Of a stretch of 5,846 nucleotides of DNA, positions 1-5,440 are shown piece after piece. Origin of the DNA: Chloroflexota bacterium (GTDB lineage: Bacteria; Chloroflexota; Dehalococcoidia; UBA2979). Location of the stretch: assembly GCA_009843585.1 (NCBI GenBank), contig VYDC01000035.1, positions 575 to 6,420 of the forward strand, in the 5' to 3' direction. Under the pieces are notes generated by a model that saw nothing but the letters and a program-made list of their open reading frames with translations, was not told the origin of the DNA and made no database searches. Position 1 is the stretch's first letter. Each line of letters starts with the position of its first letter. Position numbers and translations under genes: made by a program.

Positions 1-483
1 GCCCTGGGGCCCGATCGCTCTCACGCTCGACGTCGGCAGCTCTCCGACGCAGGCGATGGTGACGATGTGCGTCGTGACGACCTCCTCCACGGGGGTGGTC
101 TCGACGCGGACGGTCGTGACGATCGCCCCCGGTGGCGCGTCGGCCGACGCATCCGCGTACGCGGCTGCGATCGCGTCCGCCTGGGTCGCCCCCGTGCCGC
201 TCCCGCCGAGCGTGCCCGACTTCTCCCAATCCACCGCGCTGTCGCAGTACCACCCCGGCTCGACGTCCCCCTCGGTGAACTCCTCGCAGGTCGTCGTCGC
301 CGAGCCCGGCACGATCTGCGCTCCCGCCGGGATTCCAGCATTCGCCGCGCTCTCCGCCGCCGTCGCGGCCGTTCGATCGCCCGGGCGCGATCCTGGACCC
401 GCTCCACACGACGGTCTTCGAGACGCGGATGCCCGAGGGGCCACCTTCGCGGACGTCGCCGGACGCTTCGGCTGCGCCGGCAC
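1..483 (-). CDS. Unrecognised protein, 5' part only, with apparent compensating frameshifts
   Basis: The gene continues past the left edge; 161 codons are inside the window. The family is not recognised. I chose this strand because its frame has almost only G/C in third positions and a balanced composition with Asp, Glu, Lys, Trp and Cys, for example GDVEPGWYCDSAVDWEKSG and VETTPVEEVVTTHIVTIAC. The plus-strand frame that shares the same third positions is nearly free of charged residues. GTG at 483 is the only start after an in-frame TAG, but it lacks a good ribosome binding site, so the start is uncertain. Around codons 16-34 this frame turns into Arg/Ser/Pro-rich text while another minus frame reads sensibly (SGIRVSKTVVWSGSRIAPG). 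Restoring one base near 437-440 and removing one near 383-386 joins them smoothly. No signal peptide or membrane helix is visible. The three or more Cys residues could suit an exported protein. Strand is fairly secure; start and frame continuity are not. Confidence 0.55.
   Translation of the reverse strand, partial: MPAQPKRPATSAKVAPRASASRRPSCGAGPGSRPGDRTAATAAESAANAGIPAGAQIVPGSATTTCEEFTEGDVEPGWYCDSAVDWEKSGTLGGSGTGATQADAIAAAYADASADAPPGAIVTTVRVETTPVEEVVTTHIVTIACVGELPTSSVRAIGPQG
383..440 (-). other. Probable frame-displaced segment between two short homopolymer runs
   Basis: Between the GGGG run at 437-440 and the GGG run at 383-385 (plus-strand bases), third-position GC moves from the flanking minus-strand frame to a neighbouring one and then returns. 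Both edges lie at homopolymers, where one-base indels are common in sequencing and in replication slippage. The original frame has no stop codon here, so the alternative is that this is simply a poorly coded Arg/Ser/Pro linker. Confidence 0.4.
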
Positions 484-519
484 GGCGGGCGACCGCCCAA
501 GCTAGGACCGCGTGAGCCG

Positions 520-888
520 ATGAAGACCTGGCTGATCTCGCCACTCATCGCGCTGGCCGCCTTCGCAGGCGCCCTCGGGATGGTCGCGGCGACCGGTGAC
601 TCGGCCACCGTGGAGGTCGCTGTGGTGAAGCGCGTCTCCGACGACTCGCTCTACCTGCTCACCAGGGTGGATGGGGAGGAGTGGGAGTCCACGGACGCAC
701 TCACGGTCAGCAACGTCGACGCCGCCGGCGAGTGGGTGTGGCCGGATCCCGTCGCCGTCCCCGTCCCCCTGGTCGCGTCTCAGGGCGACAGCGCGGGGGG
801 CGTGGTCGACCGGCTCGCCGGTTTCCTGGGCGTCGACTCCGGGCTGGTTCGGCTCGTGGCCCTGTGGCTCGGGATCCCGTTGCCGTAG
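520..888 (+). CDS. Small exported protein of unknown function
   Basis: This encodes 122 residues that match no family I recognise. ATG at 520 gives a classical signal peptide: Lys2, a hydrophobic stretch at about residues 4-23, and a V-A-A cleavage site after about residue 24. The mature part first has a charged, Trp-containing segment (VVKRVSDDSLYLLTRVDG, then EEWES and GEWVWPD), a beta-rich style at about residues 30-75. A Val/Pro-rich stretch follows (PVAVPVPL). The last 25 residues form a likely amphipathic or weakly hydrophobic helix ending LVALWLGIPLP. Third positions are strongly GC. The ribosome binding site is weak (AGGA at 504-507, 12 nt away). The gene is divergent from the minus-strand gene at 483 with only 36 nt between, leaving little room for two separate promoters. 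It probably acts in the cell envelope or outside the cell. The coding call is good; the function is unknown. Confidence 0.72.
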   Translation: MKTWLISPLIALAAFAGALGMVAATGDSATVEVAVVKRVSDDSLYLLTRVDGEEWESTDALTVSNVDAAGEWVWPDPVAVPVPLVASQGDSAGGVVDRLAGFLGVDSGLVRLVALWLGIPLP

Positions 889-1555
889 CCGCCCCGCGGA
901 GGGTGCCGGTCGAGCTGCGACGCGGCAGAGCGCGGTGCGGGGCCGACATCGTCTCCGCGGAGCCCGCGAGGCGCGAGTCACGCAGCCCGGCGCCCGGATG
1001 CGTCGCCTGAGTACCCACGAGTGCGTGCGTCCGGGGGCCGGCCGACCGCTCTCGAAGTCAGCATCCATAGTCCCGTGCGGGTGTGTACAGGCGAACCTAG
1101 GCAGCAGCCCGGCCGGCGTGCATGGTGGACCACGCGCAGGACCGTGATGTCACGGCCGCCCGGCCTTCCTCGGTGGACGGTGGTGCCCCGCATGCTCGGT
1201 GCCCTGGGTTCGGCCGTGTGCCGACGGGTTCGCGGCGACCCCGGCCGAGGCGCTCGGGGCGACGGGTCCGTCGAGGCGGTGCGGACGAGCGGCCGTTCGC
1301 CGTGGTCGCGCCGACGGACGGCGCCGTCGCGGACCTTCCCGCGGGCGCCGTCGAGGCGCGGCCGGGGGAAGTTGGCGTGACCGGTCGGGCGCGGCGGGAG
1401 TGGCGATACCACCGGCCTCGGCGCGTCGAGTGCGCCCCCGGTGCCTCCTGCGAGTCGGGCCGGCTGTCGCACGCCGCTGCGGCCAGCCGGTCGGTGCGCG
1501 GGAGGCTGCGAGCGCCGCCGGCGCCGACATGCCGCGGCATGCGCGTGGCACGGCC
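889..1555. other. Gene-poor interval, no supported feature
   Basis: About 670 bases without a convincing gene. Several long open frames exist on both strands, but they are Arg/Pro/Gly-rich, lack ribosome binding sites and change quality along their length. Between about 1210 and 1375, short GC3-rich pieces occur in successive plus frames (GFAATPAEALGATG, then FAVVAPTDGAVADLPAGAVE). This could be a decayed gene or chance in GC-rich DNA. No tRNA, T-tailed hairpin or repeat array was found. Confidence 0.5.
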
Positions 1556-1693
1556 GTGAAAACGCCGGTTTCCGCCGTACCGCTCGTCGTCGCTTGGTGC
1601 GCCGTGGACGCCGGGCGGCTCATCGCCCCCGCGAAGAGCGACGGCGGCGCCCCGGCCCGTCCCGGAGGACACGCACCGATGGGCGGGCCGTGA
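1556..1693 (+). CDS. Possible small ORF overlapping the peroxidase start
   Basis: GTG at 1556 opens 45 codons with a somewhat signal-like beginning (MKTPVSAVPLVVAWCAVDAG), then an Ala/Pro/Gly-rich tail ending MGGP. Its TGA (1691-1693) overlaps the peroxidase GTG (1690-1692) in the string GTGA, an arrangement typical of translationally coupled genes. Third-position GC is moderately high. Against it: there is no clear ribosome binding site before 1556, no recognised family, and open frames arise easily at this GC. A shorter version is also possible: ATG at 1679, nine bases after GGAGGA, encodes only Met-Gly-Gly-Pro and would act as a leader that hands ribosomes to the GTG. Confidence 0.22.
   Translation: MKTPVSAVPLVVAWCAVDAGRLIAPAKSDGGAPARPGGHAPMGGP
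1664..1669 (+). promoter_or_regulatory. Ribosome binding site GGAGGA upstream of the peroxidase
   Basis: A strong Shine-Dalgarno match. It is 20 nt from the peroxidase GTG at 1690, which is too far for ideal direct initiation, but 9 nt from an out-of-frame ATG at 1679 whose four-codon ORF ends in the GTGA overlap. This suggests initiation at 1679 followed by termination-reinitiation at 1690, or a relaxed direct start. Confidence 0.45.
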
Positions 1694-4029
1694 GCGCAGG
1701 AACCGCACGCGGCACCCATCGATACGCTCCGGCCCTGCTCGCCGCTGTGACCTGTGCCTTCCTGCTGCTCCCCGGCCCCCGCGCCGTCCACGCCGAGCTC
1801 GACCGGGAGGCGCTGTCGCTCGGGGCGCGCAGCAGCGAGCTGTGGTCGGCGAGCATGCGCGTGGGCGTCGGCGGCGGCCTCGAGGGCTACAGCACCGTGC
1901 CGGAGCGCGGCTTCGGCCGCCTGAGCGGCGACACCTTCTCGTGGCGGGGCGTCACCTATACCGTCACCGACATCGTCCGGAACCGCTCCGGCGACGCCGC
2001 CGGGAGCTGGCGCGTGCTGGTCGCCTTCTCGCCGGCGCTCGGAGGCGGGGCGGAGAGCCTGACGCTGCGACTCGGGGACGTCTCGCTGAACCTCGCCGAC
2101 GCGCGCGGCGCAGGCCGCCAGTTCTCCTGGGGCGACGTGGAGCTCGACTGGCGGGGAGGCGGCACCGTCCCGGTGAGCCTGCGCGCGTTCCCCGGGGCCT
2201 TCGAGGCGCGGTCTGTCGACGGGTGGGGCAACAACCTCGCCGACCCCGGGCTCGGCGCGGCGCGCTCGCGGCTTCTGCGCGCGGCCGACGTCTCCCCGGC
2301 CTACGCCCTGACCGGGGCTCCGCCGCCGGGCCTGCCCGAGCCCCGCGTCATCAGCAACATCCTCGCCGCCCAGCCCGGGCCCGTCCCGAGCGCCGCGGGG
2401 CTCACCGACATGGTGTGGCAGTGGGGCCAGTTCCTGGACCACGACCTCAGCCTCACGCCGGAGGCCATGCCGCGGGAGCCGCTTCCCTTCGCCATCCCCG
2501 AAGACGACCCGGCGTTCGATCGCTTCCGCGACGGCCCGACGATGGCGTTGAACCGCTCCGCCTACGACCCGTCCACGGGCACGGGACCCGACAACCCGAG
2601 GCAGCAGCTCAACGCGATCACCGCCTTCATCGACGCATCCCAGGTCTACGGCTCGAGCCAGGGCCGCTCGCGCGCCCTCCGCGCGAACGACGGCTCGGGG
2701 ATGATCCGGACCTCGAACGAGGGGCGGCTGCTGCTCTACAACCAGGACCGCCTTCCGAACGACCCGGGCAACACCCTCCGGACCGTCTCGCTCTTCCTCG
2801 CCGGCGACATCCGTGTGAACGAGCAGGTGGGCCTGACCTCCCTGCACACCCTCTTCGTGCGGGAGCACAACCGCCTCGCCGGCCTCATCGCCTCCGCCAA
2901 CCCGGGCCTGGACGGGCAGGGGATCTTCGAGCTGGCCCGCAAGCTGGTCGGCGCGCTGATGCAGGCCATCACCTACAACGAGTTCCTGCCGCTTCTGCTC
3001 GGCCCCGACGCCCTGGGCCCGTACGAGGGCTACGACGCGGGCGTCGACCCGGGCATCGCGACCGAGTTCTCGACGGCGGCGTTCCGCTTCGGCCACACGA
3101 TGCTGCCCTCCACCCTGCTGCACGTCGACGAGCGCGGGCGGCGGCGCGACATCTCGCTGGCGGAGGCCTTCTTCAACCCCGGGCTGGTCGAGGAGCAGGG
3201 CATCTCGGGCTTCCTGCGCGGCCTCGCCACGCAGCCCGCGCAGGAGATCGATACCCTGCTGGTCGACGAGGTGCGCCACGTGCTCTTCGGCGCCCCCGGC
3301 GCGCCGCCGCGCGACCTCGCCGCCCTCAACATCCAGCGCAACCGCGACCACGGAGTGCCCGACTACAACTCCGCCCGCATCGCCTACGGGCTCCAGCCGG
3401 CCCGGACCTTCGCCGACGTCTGCTCCGACCCCCGCGTGCAGGACGCCCTCGACCGCGCCTACCGCTCCATCGACCACCTCAATCTCTGGTCCGGCGGGCT
3501 GGCGGAGGACCATGTGCCGGGTGCGGTGCTCGGCGAGACCTTCCGCGCGATCCTCTCGGACCAGTTCCGCCGCCTGCGTGACGGCGACCGCTACTGGTAC
3601 GAGCGCGACCCCTACCTACTCGCCCATCCGGGCCTGCTCGAGGAGCTCCGGGCCACCACGCTCGCCGACGTGATCCGCCGCAACACGCCGGTCGGAAGCG
3701 AGCTCCCCGACCGCGTCTTCGGCCCGGCCCCCCGGGCCGCCGCGGAGCCGGACGCTCGCGACTGCCTGCGCGGCACACTCGCCGCCGGCCTCAGCCTGGT
3801 CGTCTACGAGGGCGGCGTCGTCGATGACCTCGCTGGCTGCGCGGCCCGGCACGGCGTGACCGCGGTCTACGTGCTCGACGGCGGCGAGTGGATCGCGCTC
3901 GTCTTCGGCGCCCCCGACATCGTGAACCGGCGCTTCCGCGACCTCTTCGCGGAGGGCCTGCCGCCGCTCACGCCGCTCGTTGTCTCGAGCGACGGACCGT
4001 CCGGCGAGGACCCGGCCGAGGGCAGCTGA
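1690..4029 (+). CDS. Exported animal-type haem peroxidase with flanking surface domains
   Basis: A 779-residue secreted haem peroxidase of the peroxidase-cyclooxygenase (myeloperoxidase/peroxidasin) superfamily, expected to use H2O2 to oxidise halides or organic substrates outside the cytoplasm. GTG at 1690 gives a signal peptide (Arg-rich n-region, hydrophobic residues 13-28, cleavage near AVHA-E36). Residues about 50-166 form a beta-rich domain from WSASMRVG to FSWGDVELDW, a type common in bacterial surface proteins. The peroxidase domain spans about 174-677, starting RSVDGWGNNLADP. Its signature sites, by myeloperoxidase equivalence, are: WGQFLDHDL with Gln247, haem-ester Asp250, distal His251 and Ca2+ ligand Asp252; the Ca2+ loop TAFIDAS (Thr311, Phe313, Asp315, Ser317); catalytic Arg375 with haem-ester Glu378; proximal His469 in FRFGHT; and Asn547 in LNIQRNRDHG. 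Gln379 stands where myeloperoxidase has its haem-linking Met. Residues about 692-769 are a separate uncharacterised domain (LSLVVYEGG, then FGAPDIVNRRFRDLF) with Cys692 and Cys717. The family is certain; the substrate is unknown. Confidence 0.96.
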   Translation: MSAGTARGTHRYAPALLAAVTCAFLLLPGPRAVHAELDREALSLGARSSELWSASMRVGVGGGLEGYSTVPERGFGRLSGDTFSWRGVTYTVTDIVRNRSGDAAGSWRVLVAFSPALGGGAESLTLRLGDVSLNLADARGAGRQFSWGDVELDWRGGGTVPVSLRAFPGAFEARSVDGWGNNLADPGLGAARSRLLRAADVSPAYALTGAPPPGLPEPRVISNILAAQPGPVPSAAGLTDMVWQWGQFLDHDLSLTPEAMPREPLPFAIPEDDPAFDRFRDGPTMALNRSAYDPSTGTGPDNPRQQLNAITAFIDASQVYGSSQGRSRALRANDGSGMIRTSNEGRLLLYNQDRLPNDPGNTLRTVSLFLAGDIRVNEQVGLTSLHTLFVREHNRLAGLIASANPGLDGQGIFELARKLVGALMQAITYNEFLPLLLGPDALGPYEGYDAGVDPGIATEFSTAAFRFGHTMLPSTLLHVDERGRRRDISLAEAFFNPGLVEEQGISGFLRGLATQPAQEIDTLLVDEVRHVLFGAPGAPPRDLAALNIQRNRDHGVPDYNSARIAYGLQPARTFADVCSDPRVQDALDRAYRSIDHLNLWSGGLAEDHVPGAVLGETFRAILSDQFRRLRDGDRYWYERDPYLLAHPGLLEELRATTLADVIRRNTPVGSELPDRVFGPAPRAAAEPDARDCLRGTLAAGLSLVVYEGGVVDDLAGCAARHGVTAVYVLDGGEWIALVFGAPDIVNRRFRDLFAEGLPPLTPLVVSSDGPSGEDPAEGS

Positions 4030-4727
4030 GCCGCGACGCACCCCCTGCGCCCGGGCCGGAGCGTCGGCAGAGAGGATCCGTCGCGCGTCGACAGTCTGGA
4101 GGACCCGCCGCAGCGAGCCGCCCGCGGCCGGCGTGTTCGGTGGCGCGGCTCAGCCGGGCGATCGCGCCCGCCGGTCCCGCCGGGCCGGGGCGGTCAGCGT
4201 GGTCGGTTCCCTCCGTGAGGTGACCCGGATAGCGTTGCTTGGCGCGCCCGTGCGTGCCGGGTATCGTTTCCTGCCGAGGCGTGTCCCGACCCTGGCTCCT
4301 GGCCAACCCTCTGCTCCCCCGCTCACTCGGTCCCCTGCGGTGCGGCGGAGTAACCCGGGCAGAACGGCTGGTCGCATCTCGCTCCGGTCCCCGCCGCCCT
4401 CACTCGCGCCTGGCGACGAGCGGCGTGGCCTCGGCGACGCCGTCAGGCGTGGCCGCGTCGATGAGCGGTCGGTCGGGGCGCCGACGGTCGACGCCGCCGG
4501 GCGACGGCACACGTCCCCGCACGAGGGTCCGTGAGCCGGTCCCCGTGCCCGGCCCGCCGGAGCGCTCGATGACGTGAGCCCCGGCACGGCAACCGGGCAG
4601 GGGCCCGGCGCCGACGCCGTCGCCGCACGCCGCCGCGGGGATGCCGGGCGTCGAGCCAGGATCTGCTGCGGAGCGGCGCCTCCCGCGGGGGCGAGGCCGT
4701 CTCCGGCCTGCGTCGATGCACCGGGGC
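4030..4727. other. Gene-poor interval between convergent genes
   Basis: About 700 bases between the convergent peroxidase and winged-helix genes with no secure gene. The best trace of coding is a minus-strand frame ending at a TGA at 4402-4400, GC3-rich from about 4660 (HVIERSGGPGTGTG and DRPLIDAATPDGVAEAT), but it has no usable start codon and no ribosome binding site. No tRNA-like fold, insertion-sequence end or repeat array was seen. Confidence 0.5.
4034..4066 (+). terminator. Weak inverted repeat after the peroxidase stop
   Basis: CGACGC at 4034-4039 pairs with GCGTCG at 4061-4066 around a 21-base loop that itself contains CCCGGG. It lies five bases past the peroxidase stop. The stem is short, the loop long and there is no T tract, so a terminator role is only a guess. 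Confidence 0.15.
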
Positions 4728-4739
4728 CTACGGGCCCCG
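4722..4739 (-). terminator. Seven-base-pair GC hairpin at the end of the winged-helix gene
   Basis: CGGGGCC at 4722-4728 pairs perfectly with GGCCCCG at 4733-4739 around the four-base loop TACG. The TAG stop of the minus-strand winged-helix gene (4730-4728) lies in the loop and the distal arm of the stem. There is no following U tract, so it could be a non-canonical terminator or a 3'-end stabiliser, or simply GC-rich chance. Confidence 0.3.
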
Positions 4740-4943
4740 CCCGTCGCCGTCAGGCCGCGACCAGAGCACCCGGCGGCTGCCGCCTTGCACCTCGCGGTCC
4801 ACGAGGCGGCGCGAGTAGAGGGCCGCGAGCGTCTGGTAGACCGCCTGCCAGGGGATGCTCAGCTCCGAGCTGATCTCGGCCGCCGATCGCCGCTCCCCCG
4901 CGGGGATGGCGGCCAGCACCCGCTCTCCGTGCTTGAGACTCAT
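4728..4943 (-). CDS. Minimal winged-helix DNA-binding protein
   Basis: A 71-residue protein that is almost only a winged helix-turn-helix fold. Helix 1 covers about residues 4-13 (KHGERVLAAI), helix 2 about 20-28 (SAAEISSEL), and the recognition helix about 31-45 (PWQAVYQTLAALYSR). The two-strand wing at 46-63 contains RLVDREV, GGSRR and VLWSRP. The pattern 'divide helix, choose partner, grow wing' resembles MarR, PadR and BlaI-type regulators cut down to their DNA-binding core. There is no visible ligand domain or dimerisation extension. ATG at 4943 is used; no strong ribosome binding site precedes it. It lies 61 nt after the DUF378 gene on the same strand and is probably co-transcribed, which makes it a candidate local regulator. 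The tail (DGDGRGP) is disordered. The fold is well supported; target and signal are unknown. Confidence 0.82.
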   Translation of the reverse strand: MSLKHGERVLAAIPAGERRSAAEISSELSIPWQAVYQTLAALYSRRLVDREVQGGSRRVLWSRPDGDGRGP

Positions 4944-4968
4944 CAGCGCCGCGGGTCGCGGCCGGCGG

Positions 4969-4982
4969 GGCTGCCGGCAGCC
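4969..4982. repeat. 14-bp perfect palindrome between DUF378 and winged-helix genes
   Basis: GGCTGCCGGCAGCC reads the same on both strands and sits in the 61-nt gap just upstream of the winged-helix gene. It could be an operator for a dimeric regulator, including autoregulation, or an RNA stem of about five pairs between the two cistrons. Palindromes of this size are not rare in DNA this rich in GC. Confidence 0.35.
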
Positions 4983-5004
4983 GTGCGGCCCCGGGCGGGC
5001 GCTC

Positions 5005-5211
5005 CTACCTCAGCTCGGGAATCGCGGTGAGGCTCACCACTCCCGCCACGGCGACGAGGAGGTAGACGATGCGCGAGAAGGCGTTGAACTCGCCGAAGCC
5101 CATGCCTCCGGCGATGAAGGCGACCAGGTCGAACTTGGCGATCGCGACGAGTCCCCAGTTGAGGGCCCCGACCGCTGCCAGAACGATCGCGGCGATCTGC
5201 ACGACTTCCAC
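5005..5211 (-). CDS. DUF378 family small membrane protein
   Basis: A 68-residue protein of the DUF378 family (Bacillus YuzA-like), full length for the family. Two membrane helices are visible: residues about 4-25, carrying the family signature GALNWGL (Gly15, Asn18, Trp19, Gly20), and residues about 48-64 (IVYLLVAVAGVVSLTAI). The polar loop between them (KFDLVAFI to FGEFNAFSR) contains the typical Asp-Leu-Val and an Arg47 before the second helix. The start is GTG at 5211, chosen because GGGAGG lies seven bases upstream and the N-terminus then begins directly at the first helix. The biochemical function of the family is not established. It is the first gene of a likely two-gene unit with the winged-helix gene, and is divergent from the dimer glycosylase. 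Confidence 0.93.
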   Translation of the reverse strand: MEVVQIAAIVLAAVGALNWGLVAIAKFDLVAFIAGGMGFGEFNAFSRIVYLLVAVAGVVSLTAIPELR

Positions 5212-5218
5212 GCCTGAA

Positions 5219-5224
5219 CCTCCC
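5219..5224 (-). promoter_or_regulatory. Ribosome binding site for the DUF378 gene
   Basis: GGGAGG on the minus strand, seven bases before GTG at 5211. It is the best-spaced Shine-Dalgarno site on this strand and decides the DUF378 start. Confidence 0.7.
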
Positions 5225-5248
5225 GCTAGACTCCGCCCGCGTCCCAGG

Positions 5249-5254
5249 AGTGTA
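5249..5254 (-). promoter_or_regulatory. Candidate -10 element (TACACT) for the DUF378 unit
   Basis: Minus-strand TACACT would place transcription start near 5242 and give a leader of about 30 nt. No good -35 hexamer lies 17 bases upstream, so this is a weak call, notable mainly as one of few AT-containing hexamers in the divergent region. Confidence 0.25.
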
Positions 5255-5352
5255 CCCCACGCCTCCGGCGGGACCCGGTCGATGCCGCGACGGCCTGGGG
5301 CCGCCCGGCCCGAATCCCGTCGAGGCCGGCACCGAGCGCGCGAGCACGCTCA

Positions 5353-5390
5353 CGGGGCGCCGGGGCGCGGAGCCCGGGGCGTCCCGGGGC
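5353..5390 (+). repeat. Short repeats forming four GGGG runs (G-quadruplex-like)
   Basis: CGGGGCGC occurs twice in tandem (5353-5360, 5361-5368), followed by CCCGGGGC twice with a two-base spacer (5373-5380, 5383-5390). Together they give four GGGG tracts at 5354, 5362, 5376 and 5386 with loops of 4, 10 and 6 bases, on the coding strand about 50 nt before the glycosylase ATG. This matches the general pattern of an intramolecular G-quadruplex, though the C-rich stretches could instead pair with the G runs as hairpins. Confidence 0.45.
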
Positions 5391-5428
5391 TGGCGGATGA
5401 GCACCACGGGTCCCACGATCCGCGGGCG

Positions 5429-5435
5429 AGGGAGG
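5429..5435 (+). promoter_or_regulatory. Ribosome binding site for the dimer glycosylase
   Basis: AGGGAGG, five bases before ATG at 5441, a near-consensus Shine-Dalgarno site that fixes this start. Confidence 0.7.
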
Positions 5436-5440
5436 CCTCG

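Noticed and set aside
2..505. Plus-strand open frame (ATG at 56) that looks like a Ser/Thr/Val-rich secreted protein
   Set aside because: It shares third positions with a minus-strand frame that has far better residue balance; the plus reading has almost no charged residues.
502..1068. Minus-strand open frame opposite the small exported protein
   Set aside because: His/Arg/Gly-rich shadow; the plus strand gives a signal peptide and balanced composition.
1441..1689. Longer N-terminus for the peroxidase starting at GTG 1441
   Set aside because: It would add about 83 Arg/Pro-rich residues before a signal peptide; the signal peptide fits GTG 1690.
1150..3513. 787-codon minus-strand open frame
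   Set aside because: Mirror frame of the peroxidase gene sharing its GC-rich third positions; Arg/Gly/His/Pro-rich with no recognisable domain.
1842..3581. 579-codon plus-strand open frame inside the peroxidase
   Set aside because: Off-frame shadow, extremely Arg/Pro-rich, lying over a gene with clear catalytic motifs.
4200..4320. Possible tRNA or structured RNA in the least GC-rich patch
   Set aside because: No T-loop consensus, acceptor pairing or cloverleaf could be assembled.
4239..4577. 112-codon plus-strand open frame in the gene-poor interval
   Set aside because: No ribosome binding site, Arg/Ser/Pro-rich, composition poor and no family resemblance.
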